Source of the DNA: Oceanicola sp.
GTDB lineage: Bacteria > Pseudomonadota > Alphaproteobacteria > Rhodobacterales > Rhodobacteraceae
Assembly: GCA_022447275.1 (NCBI GenBank)
Contig: JAKVBK010000006.1
Span: 58,944 to 122,943, forward strand
Direction of reading: 5' to 3'
Length of the DNA: 64,000 nucleotides
Shown here: positions 18,049 to 26,974 of the stretch, piece after piece
How positions within the stretch are numbered: position 1 is the stretch's first letter
Layout: every line of letters starts with the position of its first letter
Translations under genes and position numbers: made by a program
The notes under the pieces: model-generated
Told to the model about the DNA's origin: nothing
Seen by the model: the letters and a program-made list of their open reading frames with translations, nothing else
The model's database searches: none

Positions 18049-19056
18049 ATGACGAATATGCAACTGGGCGATTTGGCCCAAAGTTATCAACTGCGCAGTC
18101 AGAATGCTCTTCTGAAGCGAGAAATAGCTGATATCACGCAGGAATTGTCGACAGGCCGCACAGGCGATCTTGCAGGCGCAGTGCGGGCAAACCTAGCCCC
18201 GATAGCTGGCATCGAACACGATCTGAAGCGACTGGATGGCTATGAGACCGCGGTTTCAGAAACAAGTCTTCTGGCGGATACGTTGCAAAACACACTCGAG
18301 CGCGTGCAGGAAGAAAGTCAGGAACTCTCCAGTGCCCTGCTGCTCGCGGGCAACACGTACAATCCGACAATCGTCAAATCCGCCAGCATGAATGCACGCG
18401 AAAGCTTTGAGGCAATGGTGGCAACCCTCGGAACGCAAGTTGCCGGGCGCAGTCTTTTGTCAGGGGTTGCAACCGATCAGCCCGCGCTTGAAGAGGCCCA
18501 AGTGATCTTGTCTGCCGTCGAAAGCGCGGCCGGCATGGCGACAACTGCCGCCGATGTGGCAGATGCAGTCGACGCATGGTTTGCACCGGGCGGCGATTAC
18601 GACACACTTGCCTATACAGGCTCATCCACCAAACTTTCTGCGGTCGCTGTCGGCGCAAATGCCGAAGTTGCACTTGATTTCACGGCTGACGACGCGGGGA
18701 TCAGAGACGTCCTGGCAGCCGCAGCACTGGGAGCGCTGGTAGCGGAAGGGGTGTTGAGCGCCGATCCAGCGGAGCAGGTGGAACTGGTCGCAATCGCCGG
18801 AGAGCGCGCGATCGCCGCACAAGCGGGGCTTACTTCCATGCGAGCAGACCTTGGCGCCAAGCAAGCCGCTCTGGAGCGCGCGGAACAAACAAACTCTGCC
18901 AGCAGATTTGCGTTGGAAATGTCACGATATGAAATCATATCTGTCGATCCCTATGAAAGCGCAACGCGGCTTGAAGCTGTCCAAATTCAGCTGGAGTCCC
19001 TTTATGCAATCACGGCCCGCCTCGGGCGGATGTCACTTGTGGATTACATGCGATGA
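18049..19056 (+). CDS. flgL: Flagellar hook-associated protein 3 (FlgL)
   Basis: Second hook-filament junction protein, 335 residues, of the flagellin/FlgL family. The N terminus has QLGDLAQSYQLRSQNALLKR and a TQELSTGRTGDLAG segment; the C terminus is a long helix (ETNSASRFALEMSRYEIISV is approximate, residues about 280-300) ending in an amphipathic tail. The central part is Ala-rich. Its stop overlaps the flgI start by four bases, so translation is probably coupled. Confidence 0.9.
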   Translation: MTNMQLGDLAQSYQLRSQNALLKREIADITQELSTGRTGDLAGAVRANLAPIAGIEHDLKRLDGYETAVSETSLLADTLQNTLERVQEESQELSSALLLAGNTYNPTIVKSASMNARESFEAMVATLGTQVAGRSLLSGVATDQPALEEAQVILSAVESAAGMATTAADVADAVDAWFAPGGDYDTLAYTGSSTKLSAVAVGANAEVALDFTADDAGIRDVLAAAALGALVAEGVLSADPAEQVELVAIAGERAIAAQAGLTSMRADLGAKQAALERAEQTNSASRFALEMSRYEIISVDPYESATRLEAVQIQLESLYAITARLGRMSLVDYMR

Positions 19057-20168
19057 TCACTCAGGTAGTGAGGTGGTTTCTATTATTCGTCCTGATTTTC
19101 ACAGCGAACTCAGCGTATACAGCACCCATCCGGATTAAAGATCTGGTCGAATTTGACGGTGTGCGCGGCAATGACCTGATTGGTTATGGCCTCGTGGTAG
19201 GGCTGAACGGCACGGGTGACGGATTGCGGAACGCCCCGTTCACAGAAGAAATCCTCACCTCGATGCTGGAAAGACTCGGCGTCAATGTTACGGGCGAGCA
19301 ATTTCGTCCAAAGAATGTCGCTGCTGTTTTTGTCACTGCGAGCCTGCCACCCTTTGCACGCGCGGGCGGCCAAATTGATGTAACTGTTTCTGCGATCGGT
19401 GACGCGAAAAGCCTGCTCGGCGGCACCCTTGTGATGACCCCCCTCGCAGCGGCTGACGGTGACATCTACGCAGTCGCCCAAGGCACGATCATAGCAGGCG
19501 GCGTTTCAGCTGAGGGAGAGGCTGGTCGCGTTGTGCAAGGTGTTCCAACAGCAGGGGTCATCCCAGCTGGGGCTCGCGTAGAACGAGAGGTCGAATTCAA
19601 CTTTGGATCCATGACAGAGATCCGTTTGGCTCTGCGCAGTCCAGACTTCACGACGGCAAGACGTATCGAAGAGGTGATTAACGCAGGGCTTGGGCGCGGC
19701 GCGGCCCGGATGCTAGATGCCGGAACCGTCGAAATATCCGTTGCCAGCAGCGGCAGGGTCGCTTCCCCCGCCCATCTCATAAGCCGTATCGAGAACCTGA
19801 CAGTTGCTCCTGAAGCGCGGGCGCGCGTTGTCATTGATCAAGCCTCGGGCACGATTGTCCTCGGCGATGACGTTCGCATTTCAAGGGTGGCGGTAAGTCA
19901 GGGAAATCTCACGCTCCGGATAGACGAGACACCCGTTGTCGTACAACCAAACCCCTTTGCCCCGGGACAGTCAGTGACGGTCCCGCGCACAGATGCCCGG
20001 ATCGAGGATGAGCCCGGGGTCGGCCTCGCAGAGATTCCCGCCGGGACTTCACTCTCTGAGGTGGTGTCCGGTCTCAATGCTTTGGGAGTTGCCCCTCGCG
20101 ACATGATAGACATTCTCAAAACAATAAAGGCGGCGGGCGCTTTGCATGCCGAATTCATTGTTCAATAG
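19053..20168 (+). CDS. flgI: Flagellar P-ring protein FlgI
   Basis: Periplasmic P-ring component that forms the bushing around the flagellar rod in the peptidoglycan layer; 371 residues. A signal peptide is present (hydrophobic residues about 8-20, probable cleavage after AYTA), followed by the family signature RIKDLVEFDGVRGNDLIGYG and GLNGTGD. The C terminus has LNALGVAPRDMIDILKTIK. It is the last gene of the block; the L-ring gene flgH and the chaperone flgA are not within the window. Confidence 0.95.
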   Translation: MITQVVRWFLLFVLIFTANSAYTAPIRIKDLVEFDGVRGNDLIGYGLVVGLNGTGDGLRNAPFTEEILTSMLERLGVNVTGEQFRPKNVAAVFVTASLPPFARAGGQIDVTVSAIGDAKSLLGGTLVMTPLAAADGDIYAVAQGTIIAGGVSAEGEAGRVVQGVPTAGVIPAGARVEREVEFNFGSMTEIRLALRSPDFTTARRIEEVINAGLGRGAARMLDAGTVEISVASSGRVASPAHLISRIENLTVAPEARARVVIDQASGTIVLGDDVRISRVAVSQGNLTLRIDETPVVVQPNPFAPGQSVTVPRTDARIEDEPGVGLAEIPAGTSLSEVVSGLNALGVAPRDMIDILKTIKAAGALHAEFIVQ

Positions 20169-20391
20169 TCAACACGTCACGCGAACGGGCCTCTCTTCTC
20201 AACTATTAAAGAAGCTTGTTTGGAAAGTGCACATTTCAAGCGAGCCTCTCCAGCAAGTGCAATCCTATCAAGACGCGCAGAGACTCAAATCCGTCAGCAT
20301 AAGAGATTGGAAACTCTGTTATTACCAAAGGATAACGGCATAGGTTACTACAGCCGGCATGCGCATTTTTACGCAAATGGAAATGGGGTTT

Positions 20392-20467
<76 letters not shown>

Positions 20468-20570
20468 AAACCGTGACGCGGTGTCTATGCCGCTGGTTTT
20501 TGGGATGCAAGCGAAAAAACACCTGCACCCCTCGCTTTACGTTCCGCCGGTTCAGACGGAAGACGACGGA

Positions 20571-20897
20571 TCAACTGTCGTCATCATCGGATGCAACATC
20601 CGCGATTTCGTCGAGCGACACGTTGTCGTCATCATCGTCGTCAAGCACATCGTCGTCGAGATCGACATCAGCCGCATCATCTTCTTCGAGCACAGCGTCA
20701 TCATCGAGAAGATCATCATCTTTCTCGACTTTATCTTTCGCCTTCTCTTCCTTGACCAGAAGACGCGATTTGTTGCCGGTGTCGATCGTGACAGTCTCGC
20801 CCGTATAGGGGCTGACGATAGGATCGCGGTTCATATCGTAAAACCGTTTGCCGGTGGTGGGGCATAGCCGCTTGACGCCCCATTCTTCCTTGGGCAT
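20571..20897 (-). CDS. TIGR02300-type FYDLN acid protein
   Basis: Small protein of 108 residues. The N-terminal half has WGVKRLCPTTGKRFYDMNRD and PIVSPYTGE, matching the alphaproteobacterial FYDLN-acid family (here FYDMN). The C-terminal half is a run of Asp/Glu-rich sequence, so the protein is extremely acidic. The single Cys and the zinc-ribbon-like spacing suggest a degenerate zinc-ribbon fold, but the function is unknown. The repetitive GAT/GAC codons make misleading open frames on the other strand. Confidence 0.9.
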   Translation of the reverse strand: MPKEEWGVKRLCPTTGKRFYDMNRDPIVSPYTGETVTIDTGNKSRLLVKEEKAKDKVEKDDDLLDDDAVLEEDDAADVDLDDDVLDDDDDDNVSLDEIADVASDDDDS

Positions 20898-21013
20898 GGA
20901 CAGCCTCCTGCCGATTGGGTTTCATGGAATTGAACCGCGCCGATGCCACAGGCATGACCCTGTTGTCAAACAAGAAGTGCGCCGAATTGCGCCCCAACCG
21001 TTGAAAGACCCGC

Positions 21014-21751
21014 GTGACAGACGTTCTTTTGCCCGGCGATCCACCGATCCGACTCAAGTTGCGCCGTTCCGCACGTGCGCGGCGCTACGCCTTGCGAGTC
21101 CCTGCCACGGGGGGGGATGCGGTGCTCACCGTACCGGGACGCGCTGCCGTCGAAGAGGGGTTACAGTTCGCACAAAGCCGACGCGACTGGTTGCTGCGAC
21201 AGATCCATAAACAGCCTGACATTCTTTATGCGGTGCCGGGCGCATCGATTCCCATCGATGGCCACCCCGTGGAGATCGTGCCGGGCACAGGCCGCAGCCC
21301 AACTCTATTCGAGGGCAAGCTGCATGTGCCGGGCCCTGCCCAACGCATCCCGGCAAAAGTGGCCGGCTTTCTCAAAACGCTTGCGCGCGCCCAGTTTGCC
21401 GATGCTTGCGACAGCTATACGCAAAAGCTTGGGCGCGATTACACGCGCCTTGATTTGCGCGATACCCATGGGCGCTGGGGTTCCTGCTCAAGCAACGGGC
21501 GGCTGATGTTTTCATGGCGGCTGATCATGGCACCCGAAGCTGTACGCAACTATGTCGTGGCCCATGAGGTGGCGCATCTGGCACATATGAACCACGGCCC
21601 AAAATTCTGGGCGACCGTTGAGCAGCTTTATCCGGGCTACACTGCCCAGCGGCTCTGGCTGCGCCAACAGGGGGCAACGCTGCACCGCTATCGCTTCACG
21701 CCACCAGAGGACGAAGGCCCCAATCTGGACCACCGCCACAACTCCGATTGA
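21014..21751 (+). CDS. SprT/YgjP-like zinc metallopeptidase (DUF45, M48 type)
   Basis: Protein of 245 residues starting at a GTG. The zinc-binding motif HEVAHLAHMNH lies near residue 180, with the third ligand region following (KFWATVEQLYPGY), and RWGSCSSNGRLMFSWRL just before it; these are the hallmarks of the YgjP/DUF45 family. It is cytosolic, with no signal peptide. The role of the family is not settled. Its neighbours are unrelated: a divergent FYDLN-acid gene and a GntR gene 31 bases downstream. Confidence 0.9.
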   Translation: MTDVLLPGDPPIRLKLRRSARARRYALRVPATGGDAVLTVPGRAAVEEGLQFAQSRRDWLLRQIHKQPDILYAVPGASIPIDGHPVEIVPGTGRSPTLFEGKLHVPGPAQRIPAKVAGFLKTLARAQFADACDSYTQKLGRDYTRLDLRDTHGRWGSCSSNGRLMFSWRLIMAPEAVRNYVVAHEVAHLAHMNHGPKFWATVEQLYPGYTAQRLWLRQQGATLHRYRFTPPEDEGPNLDHRHNSD

Positions 21752-21782
21752 CCCCAAGCCAATTGCCAGAGCAAAGTAGCGC

Positions 21783-22436
21783 ATGTTGATCCAGAGCCGC
21801 CCAAACGAACCTGCCAGCACATCTGCCCATGACAGGGTTTACCGCACCTTGCGCGCCCAGATCATGCACGGCGAAATCGCTCCGGGTGCGCCGTTGACAT
21901 TGCGGGGCCTTGCCCGGCAGCACGATGTTTCCATGACACCTGCTCGGGAAGCCCTGCGCAGGCTTGTGGCCGAAGGGGCGCTGAAGCTTTCTCCGACAGG
22001 CAGATTTTCCACACCGGAACTGACATCCGAGCGGATCGAGGAACTGGCCGCCCTGCGCGCCCTGATCGAGACTGAGCTTGCGTCGCGCGCGCTGCCCCGC
22101 GCGCACATGGCCCTGATTGACCGGCTTCAAAGCATCAATTCGATGGTCGGCGAGGCTACCCTGCGCCGCGATGCGGTGGCCTATATCCGCGCCAATCTGG
22201 ATTTTCATCGCACGTTGTATCTGCGCGCCCAGGCACCTGCGATGCTGGCCATGGCTGAGACCGTCTGGCTCCAGCTTGGGCCAACGATGCGGGCTCTTTA
22301 CGGCCGCCTCGGGCGCACGGAACCGCCGCACAATCACAGACTGATCCTCGCGGCGCTCAAAGCAGGAGACGAGCCTGGGCTGCGCTTGGCTGTACGCTCG
22401 GATGTCACCCAGGGGCTGCGTCTGCTCGCCCAGTAA
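21783..22436 (+). CDS. GntR-family transcriptional regulator, FadR/FCD subfamily
   Basis: Regulator of 217 residues. The winged helix-turn-helix is at about residues 18-80 (IAPGAPLTLRGLARQHDVS, then MTPAREALRRL), followed by an all-helical FCD effector domain with conserved Arg/His positions (LRALIETELASRAL, NLDFHRTLY). FCD members commonly sense small organic acids. There is no metabolic gene in direct partnership, so its target is unclear; it could be autoregulated. Confidence 0.9.
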   Translation: MLIQSRPNEPASTSAHDRVYRTLRAQIMHGEIAPGAPLTLRGLARQHDVSMTPAREALRRLVAEGALKLSPTGRFSTPELTSERIEELAALRALIETELASRALPRAHMALIDRLQSINSMVGEATLRRDAVAYIRANLDFHRTLYLRAQAPAMLAMAETVWLQLGPTMRALYGRLGRTEPPHNHRLILAALKAGDEPGLRLAVRSDVTQGLRLLAQ

Positions 22437-22505
22437 ATCCACAACCCGCGCTGAAAGCGTGCCCATTTGGCAACGGCACTGATTCGGGCTGTGGAAAACT
22501 CTTTC

Positions 22506-22523
22506 CGACATCCGAGGATGTCG
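22506..22523. repeat. Perfect 7-bp inverted repeat between the GntR and Hint genes
   Basis: CGACATC at 22506-22512 and GATGTCG at 22517-22523 flank CGAG. The dyad sits about 50 bases before the Hint-protein ATG and could be an operator or a small mRNA hairpin. No T-run follows, so it is not a typical terminator. Confidence 0.4.
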
Positions 22524-22573
22524 TGCTAGCGTGCGCCAAAGCGATGCCAAAAAAATAAATCGCGAGGCAGAAA

Positions 22574-23653
22574 ATGACAGGCATAACCACGAGCGCATCG
22601 TTGCGCTCGGCGGGCACATTCGCCCTTTCTTGGATCGATGTGCTGGTGGACGACGTCCCCGGCTACCCACCGTCAGAACTTGGCGTTGGACAGGAAGTTA
22701 CCTTAACGGAGTGGTCGCAGCGGCTGGATGGCCCCGGTGGGCAGTTGCTTTTGCGCGGCGGCGTCGGGGTGGCAGAATTGCATGCCCGCGCGGCGCGCAT
22801 TGCCCGGGTCATCTCACGTGCAGAAGGGCTATCGCAGCCCGCCCTACCCGATCCAGATGATACCTTACTGACAGGGGGCATGCTCCTGACCGATGGGCAC
22901 ACCAGCTATCACTGCACGCTGCTTCAGGCAGAGCACTTGTTGCTTGTGTTCCATGGCCGTTCCCCTGCCCCGGGCGACACATTGTGGATCGTACGGCTCG
23001 ACGGGCCGCAGATGCCCGAAACGGAACAGGTTGCCTCCCCTGCCGCGCATCCGGCTGTCGTCTGCTTTGCCGCAGGCACCCAGATCGCAACACCGAACGG
23101 GCGCGCGCCTGTGGAAACCCTGCGGGAGGGCGATCTTGTCCTGACGCGTGACAACGGCCCCATGCCGATCCGCTGGCGCGGGCAGCAGCGTCTGTCTGCC
23201 GCGCGCCTGATCGCTCTACCGCATCTTCGGCCCATCCGCATCGAGGCCGGCGCGCTTGGGCTTGATCGCCCGGACAGCCAATTGCTGCTGTCACCCGATC
23301 ACCGTGTCATGGTGTCCGGTCCGGCGGCAGCAGCCCTGTTTGGCGTGCGCGACGTTCTGATCCGGGCCGGCGACCTCCAAGATGCGCCGGGCGTGCGCCG
23401 CACCCCCGCTGACCGCGATGTGACCTACGTTCACCTCGCGCTTGACGGCCACCAGATCCTCGATGCTGCCGGACTGCCGGTAGAAAGCTTTGATCCCGCA
23501 AGTGCGGATCTGCGTGCGCTGGCAGGCGAAGACAGGGCCCGCCTGTTCGAAGAGTTTCCTGAATTGCGCAGTGACAACGCCGCCCTTGGCCCCCCGGCGC
23601 GCCGGGTGCTCAAAACATCCGAGGCGGCCATTTTGGGCCACAGGCTCCAATAA
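22574..23653 (+). CDS. Hint-domain protein (Hedgehog/intein-type)
   Basis: Protein of 359 residues in two parts. Residues 1 to about 170 are a beta-rich domain I do not recognise. From about residue 173 there is a Hint domain: CFAAGTQIATPNGRAPVETL with the nucleophile Cys, the PIRWRG segment, and LLLSPDHRVMV with the conserved His. Rhodobacteraceae have many Hint_2-type proteins of this layout; some Hint domains cut the chain at the first Cys. Whether this one cleaves is not known. No signal peptide or type I secretion signal is obvious. Confidence 0.85.
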   Translation: MTGITTSASLRSAGTFALSWIDVLVDDVPGYPPSELGVGQEVTLTEWSQRLDGPGGQLLLRGGVGVAELHARAARIARVISRAEGLSQPALPDPDDTLLTGGMLLTDGHTSYHCTLLQAEHLLLVFHGRSPAPGDTLWIVRLDGPQMPETEQVASPAAHPAVVCFAAGTQIATPNGRAPVETLREGDLVLTRDNGPMPIRWRGQQRLSAARLIALPHLRPIRIEAGALGLDRPDSQLLLSPDHRVMVSGPAAAALFGVRDVLIRAGDLQDAPGVRRTPADRDVTYVHLALDGHQILDAAGLPVESFDPASADLRALAGEDRARLFEEFPELRSDNAALGPPARRVLKTSEAAILGHRLQ

Positions 23654-23782
23654 TCGCGCCGCGCCCGGCCTTTTTTGCAGGCTTGGGCGCGCGCCGCGCC
23701 GACTCAGCTTGACATCTCGCCCACATCGGGGCAAACGCAGCGCTCATTGGTGTTGGAGGCCCCCGCAAGGGGATCCCTGTCG

Positions 23783-23834
23783 CTCTGGCCAAATCCAGAG
23801 AGAGGACAACGCCCTCTTGAACCTGAAAGAGGAG
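23783..23834 (+). promoter_or_regulatory. Structured rpsD leader that can mask the Shine-Dalgarno sequence
   Basis: Two hairpins precede rpsD. CTCTGG (23783-23788) pairs with CCAGAG (23795-23800), and CCTCTT (23813-23818) pairs with AAGAGG (23827-23832). The second contains most of the Shine-Dalgarno AAGAGGAG that serves the GTG at 23842. Repression by binding of S4 would be in keeping with S4 autoregulation in other bacteria, but is inference here. Confidence 0.4.
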
Positions 23835-23841
23835 ATCAGCC

Positions 23842-24462
23842 GTGACCAAACGCACGTCTGCCAAGTACAAAATCGATCGCCGCATGGGCGAAAACATTTG
23901 GGGCCGCCCCAAATCCCCCGTCAACCGTCGCGAATATGGCCCCGGCCAGCACGGCCAGCGCCGCAAGGGCAAGATGTCCGACTTCGGTCTGCAGCTGCGC
24001 GCCAAGCAGAAGCTGAAGGGCTACTATGGCGACCTGACCGAGAAGCAGTTCCGCCGCATCTACGCCGAAGCCGAGCGTGTGAAGGGCGACACCGGTGAAA
24101 ACTTGATCGGTCTGCTGGAGCGCCGCCTCGACGCAGTTGTCTACCGCGCCAAGTTCGTTCCGACCGTTTTCGCAGCCCGCCAGTTCGTGAACCACGGCCA
24201 CGTGGAAGTAAACGGCAAGCGCGTCAACATCCCCTCCTACCGCGTTAAGGAAGGCGATGTGATCTCGGTGCGTGAGAAGTCTCGCCAGCTGACGATCCTG
24301 CTGGAAGCCGTCGCCCTGCCCGAGCGTGATGTTCCGGACTACATCGAAGCCGATCACTCCAAGATGACGGCCACCTTCGTGCGCGCACCCGGCCTGGGCG
24401 ATGTGCCCTACCCCGTGCAGATGGAACCGAACCTCGTCATCGAATACTACGCGCAGAACTAA
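23842..24462 (+). CDS. rpsD: 30S ribosomal protein S4
   Basis: Primary 16S rRNA-binding protein of the small subunit, 206 residues. The N-terminal [19 protein letters not shown] and the S4 RNA-binding domain ([20 protein letters not shown], then [16 protein letters not shown]) match alphaproteobacterial S4 over the full length. It starts at GTG 23842 with AAGAGGAG upstream. It stands alone, unlike the rpsM-rpsK-rpsD-rpoA order of gammaproteobacteria. A strong intrinsic terminator follows. Confidence 0.98.
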   Translation: MTKRTSAKYKIDRRMGENIWGRPKSPVNRREYGPGQHGQRRKGKMSDFGLQLRAKQKLKGYYGDLTEKQFRRIYAEAERVKGDTGENLIGLLERRLDAVVYRAKFVPTVFAARQFVNHGHVEVNGKRVNIPSYRVKEGDVISVREKSRQLTILLEAVALPERDVPDYIEADHSKMTATFVRAPGLGDVPYPVQMEPNLVIEYYAQN

Positions 24463-24485
24463 TCACAGTTCTCTGCAAGACATTG

Positions 24486-24516
24486 AAAAGGCCGGACACA
24501 TTGTCCGGCCTTTTTT
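24486..24516 (+). terminator. Intrinsic terminator of rpsD
   Basis: A 13-bp perfect stem (24486-24498 with 24502-24514) around a three-base loop, core GGCCGGACA/TGTCCGGCC, runs directly into a T tract. The A-run on the other side makes it potentially bidirectional, which would also stop transcripts of the ABC gene ending at 24578. Confidence 0.95.
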
Positions 24517-24577
24517 GTTTTGCCCGTGATGGCGGCCTTGGCTGCGCCGTCTGGCCCTGCGCGGGACGGGGGCGCCG

Positions 24578-26401
24578 TCAGGTTTCGCGCAGCACGAAAT
24601 GGCCCGGGCTCACCTCGTCATATACCGACGGGCCCGGCTCATGGCCCACGGGGAACACAGGGCTGGGGATCGGCTTGAAATTCAGCTCGGATTCGGATTT
24701 GCGCTGACGCGGATCCGCCACCGGCACCGCCGAGAGCAGATCGCGGGTATAGGAATGCTGCGGATCTTCGAAGATCGCTGCGCGCGGGCCAAGCTCGACG
24801 ATCCGGCCCAGATACATTACGCCCACTTGATGGCTGACACGTTCCACCACAGCCATGTCATGGCTGATGAAGAGCAGGCTAATGCCAAGTTCGGCCTGCA
24901 ATTCGATGAGAAGGTTCAGCACCTGCGCCTGAATCGACACATCCAGCGCCGAGACGGCTTCATCTGCGATAATCAGCTTGGGGTTCAGGGCCAAAGCGCG
25001 GGCGATGGCCACACGCTGCCGCTGCCCGCCTGACATTTCATGGGGGAAACGCTGCAGGAAGCTGCGCGGCAGCTCCACACGGTCAAACAGGCTTGCCACG
25101 CGGTCCTGCAGCTCTGAGCCACTGGCCAGACCATAATTCAGCAATGGCTCCGCCACCTGATCCATCAGACGCATCTGCGGGTTCAGGGATGCAAACGGAT
25201 CCTGAAAGATCATCTGCATGTCACGGCGGGCCTGCCACAGCTCGGACGTGTTCATTTCGAGCACATTCTTGTCGCCCAGAATAACCTCGCCGCCCGCGGG
25301 ATCGACAAGGCGCAGGATCGACCGGCCCGTGGTGGACTTGCCACAACCGGATTCGCCCACGAGCGACAGGGTTTCGCCGGCCCGCAGCTTGAAGGAGACA
25401 TCCTCGACCGCGTGCACCATCGCCACGGTCCGACGCAGCAGCCCCCCCGATACCGGGAAGCGCGTCGTGAGATTGCGTACATCCAGAAGCACTTCGGGCT
25501 CCGCCTCGGGCGCCGGGGGCGTTTCCGGGGTGGGCTGGCCCATGATCTTGAGCGGCTCAGGCCTGTCCTTGCCGGTCATTTCACCAAGTTTGGGAACAGC
25601 TGATAGCAGCGCTTGTGTGTAGGGATGCGACGGGCTTTCAAAGATCTGGGCAACGGGCCCTTCTTCCACCTTGTTGCCGCGATACATGACGACCACGCGA
25701 TCGGCCACCTGTGCCACCACAGCCATATCATGGGTGATAAACAAAACCGCTGTGCCAGTTTCACGCTTGAGCCTGTCGATCAAGGCCAGGATTTCGGCCT
25801 GAATCGTCACATCGAGCGCCGTGGTGGGCTCGTCCGCGATCAGCAAACGCGGCTCACAGGCCAGCGCCATGGCGATCACCACGCGCTGGCGCATCCCGCC
25901 TGAGAGTTCGTGCGGATACTGCTTCAGGCGGCGCTCCGGCTCCGGGATGCGGACACGCTTGAGCAATTCAAGCGCCCGCTCTGCGGCCTCTTTCTTGCTG
26001 AGCCCTTTATGTACCCGCAGCCCTTCGGTGAGCTGGCGCTCGATCGTGAAAACCGGGTTCAGGGCGCTCATCGGCTCCTGAAAGATCATCGCGATCTCAT
26101 TGCCGCGGATCGTGCGCATCAGGTTGTCATCGGCCTCGGCAACATCCAAGGGGCCATCCTCGCGCTGGATGGTCAGCGATCCGTTGGCAACACGGCCACC
26201 GCCAAACTCCACAAGCCGCATAAGCGACAGCGAGGTGATCGACTTACCAGAGCCGCTTTCACCGACAACGCAAACCGTCTCACCCGAGTCGATCGAGAAG
26301 GAGACATCTTCCACACCGACGACCACCCCACTGGAGGTGTCGAACTCAACCCGCAGGTTCTCGATATTGATCAGCGGTGCGTCGGAGCCATCAGCGGCCA
26401 T
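24578..26401 (-). CDS. ABC transporter ATP-binding protein with two fused nucleotide-binding domains (oligopeptide/dipeptide type)
   Basis: Protein of 607 residues containing two complete ATPase domains. The first has Walker A GESGSGKS, signature LSGGMRQR and Walker B LLIADEPT; the second has Walker A GESGCGKS, signature MSGGQRQR and Walker B LIIADEAV. Each domain ends with the oligopeptide/dipeptide-type C-terminal segment (HPYTQALLSAVP, HSYTRDLLSAVP). This matches DppD-DppF or GsiA-like fusions for peptide, glutathione or nickel uptake. No permease or binding-protein gene is next to it in the window, so the cognate transporter and substrate are unknown. uraH lies upstream on the same strand. 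Confidence 0.93.
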   Translation of the reverse strand: MAADGSDAPLINIENLRVEFDTSSGVVVGVEDVSFSIDSGETVCVVGESGSGKSITSLSLMRLVEFGGGRVANGSLTIQREDGPLDVAEADDNLMRTIRGNEIAMIFQEPMSALNPVFTIERQLTEGLRVHKGLSKKEAAERALELLKRVRIPEPERRLKQYPHELSGGMRQRVVIAMALACEPRLLIADEPTTALDVTIQAEILALIDRLKRETGTAVLFITHDMAVVAQVADRVVVMYRGNKVEEGPVAQIFESPSHPYTQALLSAVPKLGEMTGKDRPEPLKIMGQPTPETPPAPEAEPEVLLDVRNLTTRFPVSGGLLRRTVAMVHAVEDVSFKLRAGETLSLVGESGCGKSTTGRSILRLVDPAGGEVILGDKNVLEMNTSELWQARRDMQMIFQDPFASLNPQMRLMDQVAEPLLNYGLASGSELQDRVASLFDRVELPRSFLQRFPHEMSGGQRQRVAIARALALNPKLIIADEAVSALDVSIQAQVLNLLIELQAELGISLLFISHDMAVVERVSHQVGVMYLGRIVELGPRAAIFEDPQHSYTRDLLSAVPVADPRQRKSESELNFKPIPSPVFPVGHEPGPSVYDEVSPGHFVLRET

Positions 26402-26509
26402 TAAGACTCTCCATTTTTAGCTGGCCATACACTGCCCTTATGCGACCCGGGAAGGCAAGGGCGCGCAGGGCCCTAGAGCGCGCCAAATCCGGCTTTGCCC
26501 CTATTTTTA

Positions 26510-26863
26510 TCAGCTGCCGCGATAGGTCGAGTAGCCGTGGGGCGAAAGCAACAGCGGCACATGGTAGTGATCGTCTTCTGACATGCCAAACCGGATCGGC
26601 ACCACATCGAGGAACAGCGGCTCAGCCGCGGCCTGCCCGGAGGCGCGCAGGTAGTCCCCTGCGTGGAACACCAACTCGTAGGTGCCTTTCACAAAATCCG
26701 ATTGGGGGAGGATGGGCGTATCCGTCCGGCCATCCGCATTCGTCACCAGTTCGACAATCTCCTCACGCCCGCTTGCCGCCAGCCTGTAGAGCCGGATGAC
26801 AAGCCCTTCTGCCGGGCAGCCTTTGGCCGTGTCCAATACATGTGTGGTCAGGAATCCCGCCAT
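26510..26863 (-). CDS. uraH: 5-hydroxyisourate hydrolase
   Basis: Transthyretin-like hydrolase of 117 residues that converts 5-hydroxyisourate (made from urate) to OHCU. It begins GFLTTHVLDTAKGCPAEG, where the His is catalytic, has the Arg-containing segment after TNADGRTD, and ends with the diagnostic C-terminal YRGS. It diverges from the puuE-uraD fusion, which supplies the next two steps of the pathway, so the two are probably under shared control. The urate oxidase is not in the window. Confidence 0.95.
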   Translation of the reverse strand: MAGFLTTHVLDTAKGCPAEGLVIRLYRLAASGREEIVELVTNADGRTDTPILPQSDFVKGTYELVFHAGDYLRASGQAAAEPLFLDVVPIRFGMSEDDHYHVPLLLSPHGYSTYRGS

Positions 26864-26974
26864 CGTGCATCCTTCCGTTGGTCTTGCTCACACGCAACAG
26901 ATCGGGAAATGTCGGCTGAAGGCAAGCCCGTATGCGTGCGGGCTGCGGCTGTTGCGCATTTTCAGGAGGATCCC

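Noticed and set aside
20473..20867. Plus-strand Ser-rich or Val/Ile-rich frames opposite the FYDLN-acid gene
   Set aside because: They are the other-strand reading of the GAT/GAC repeats that encode the Asp-rich tail.
26462..26487. Terminator for uraH
   Set aside because: GGCGCGC and GCGCGCC can pair around an 11-base loop, but no T-run follows and the stem is short.
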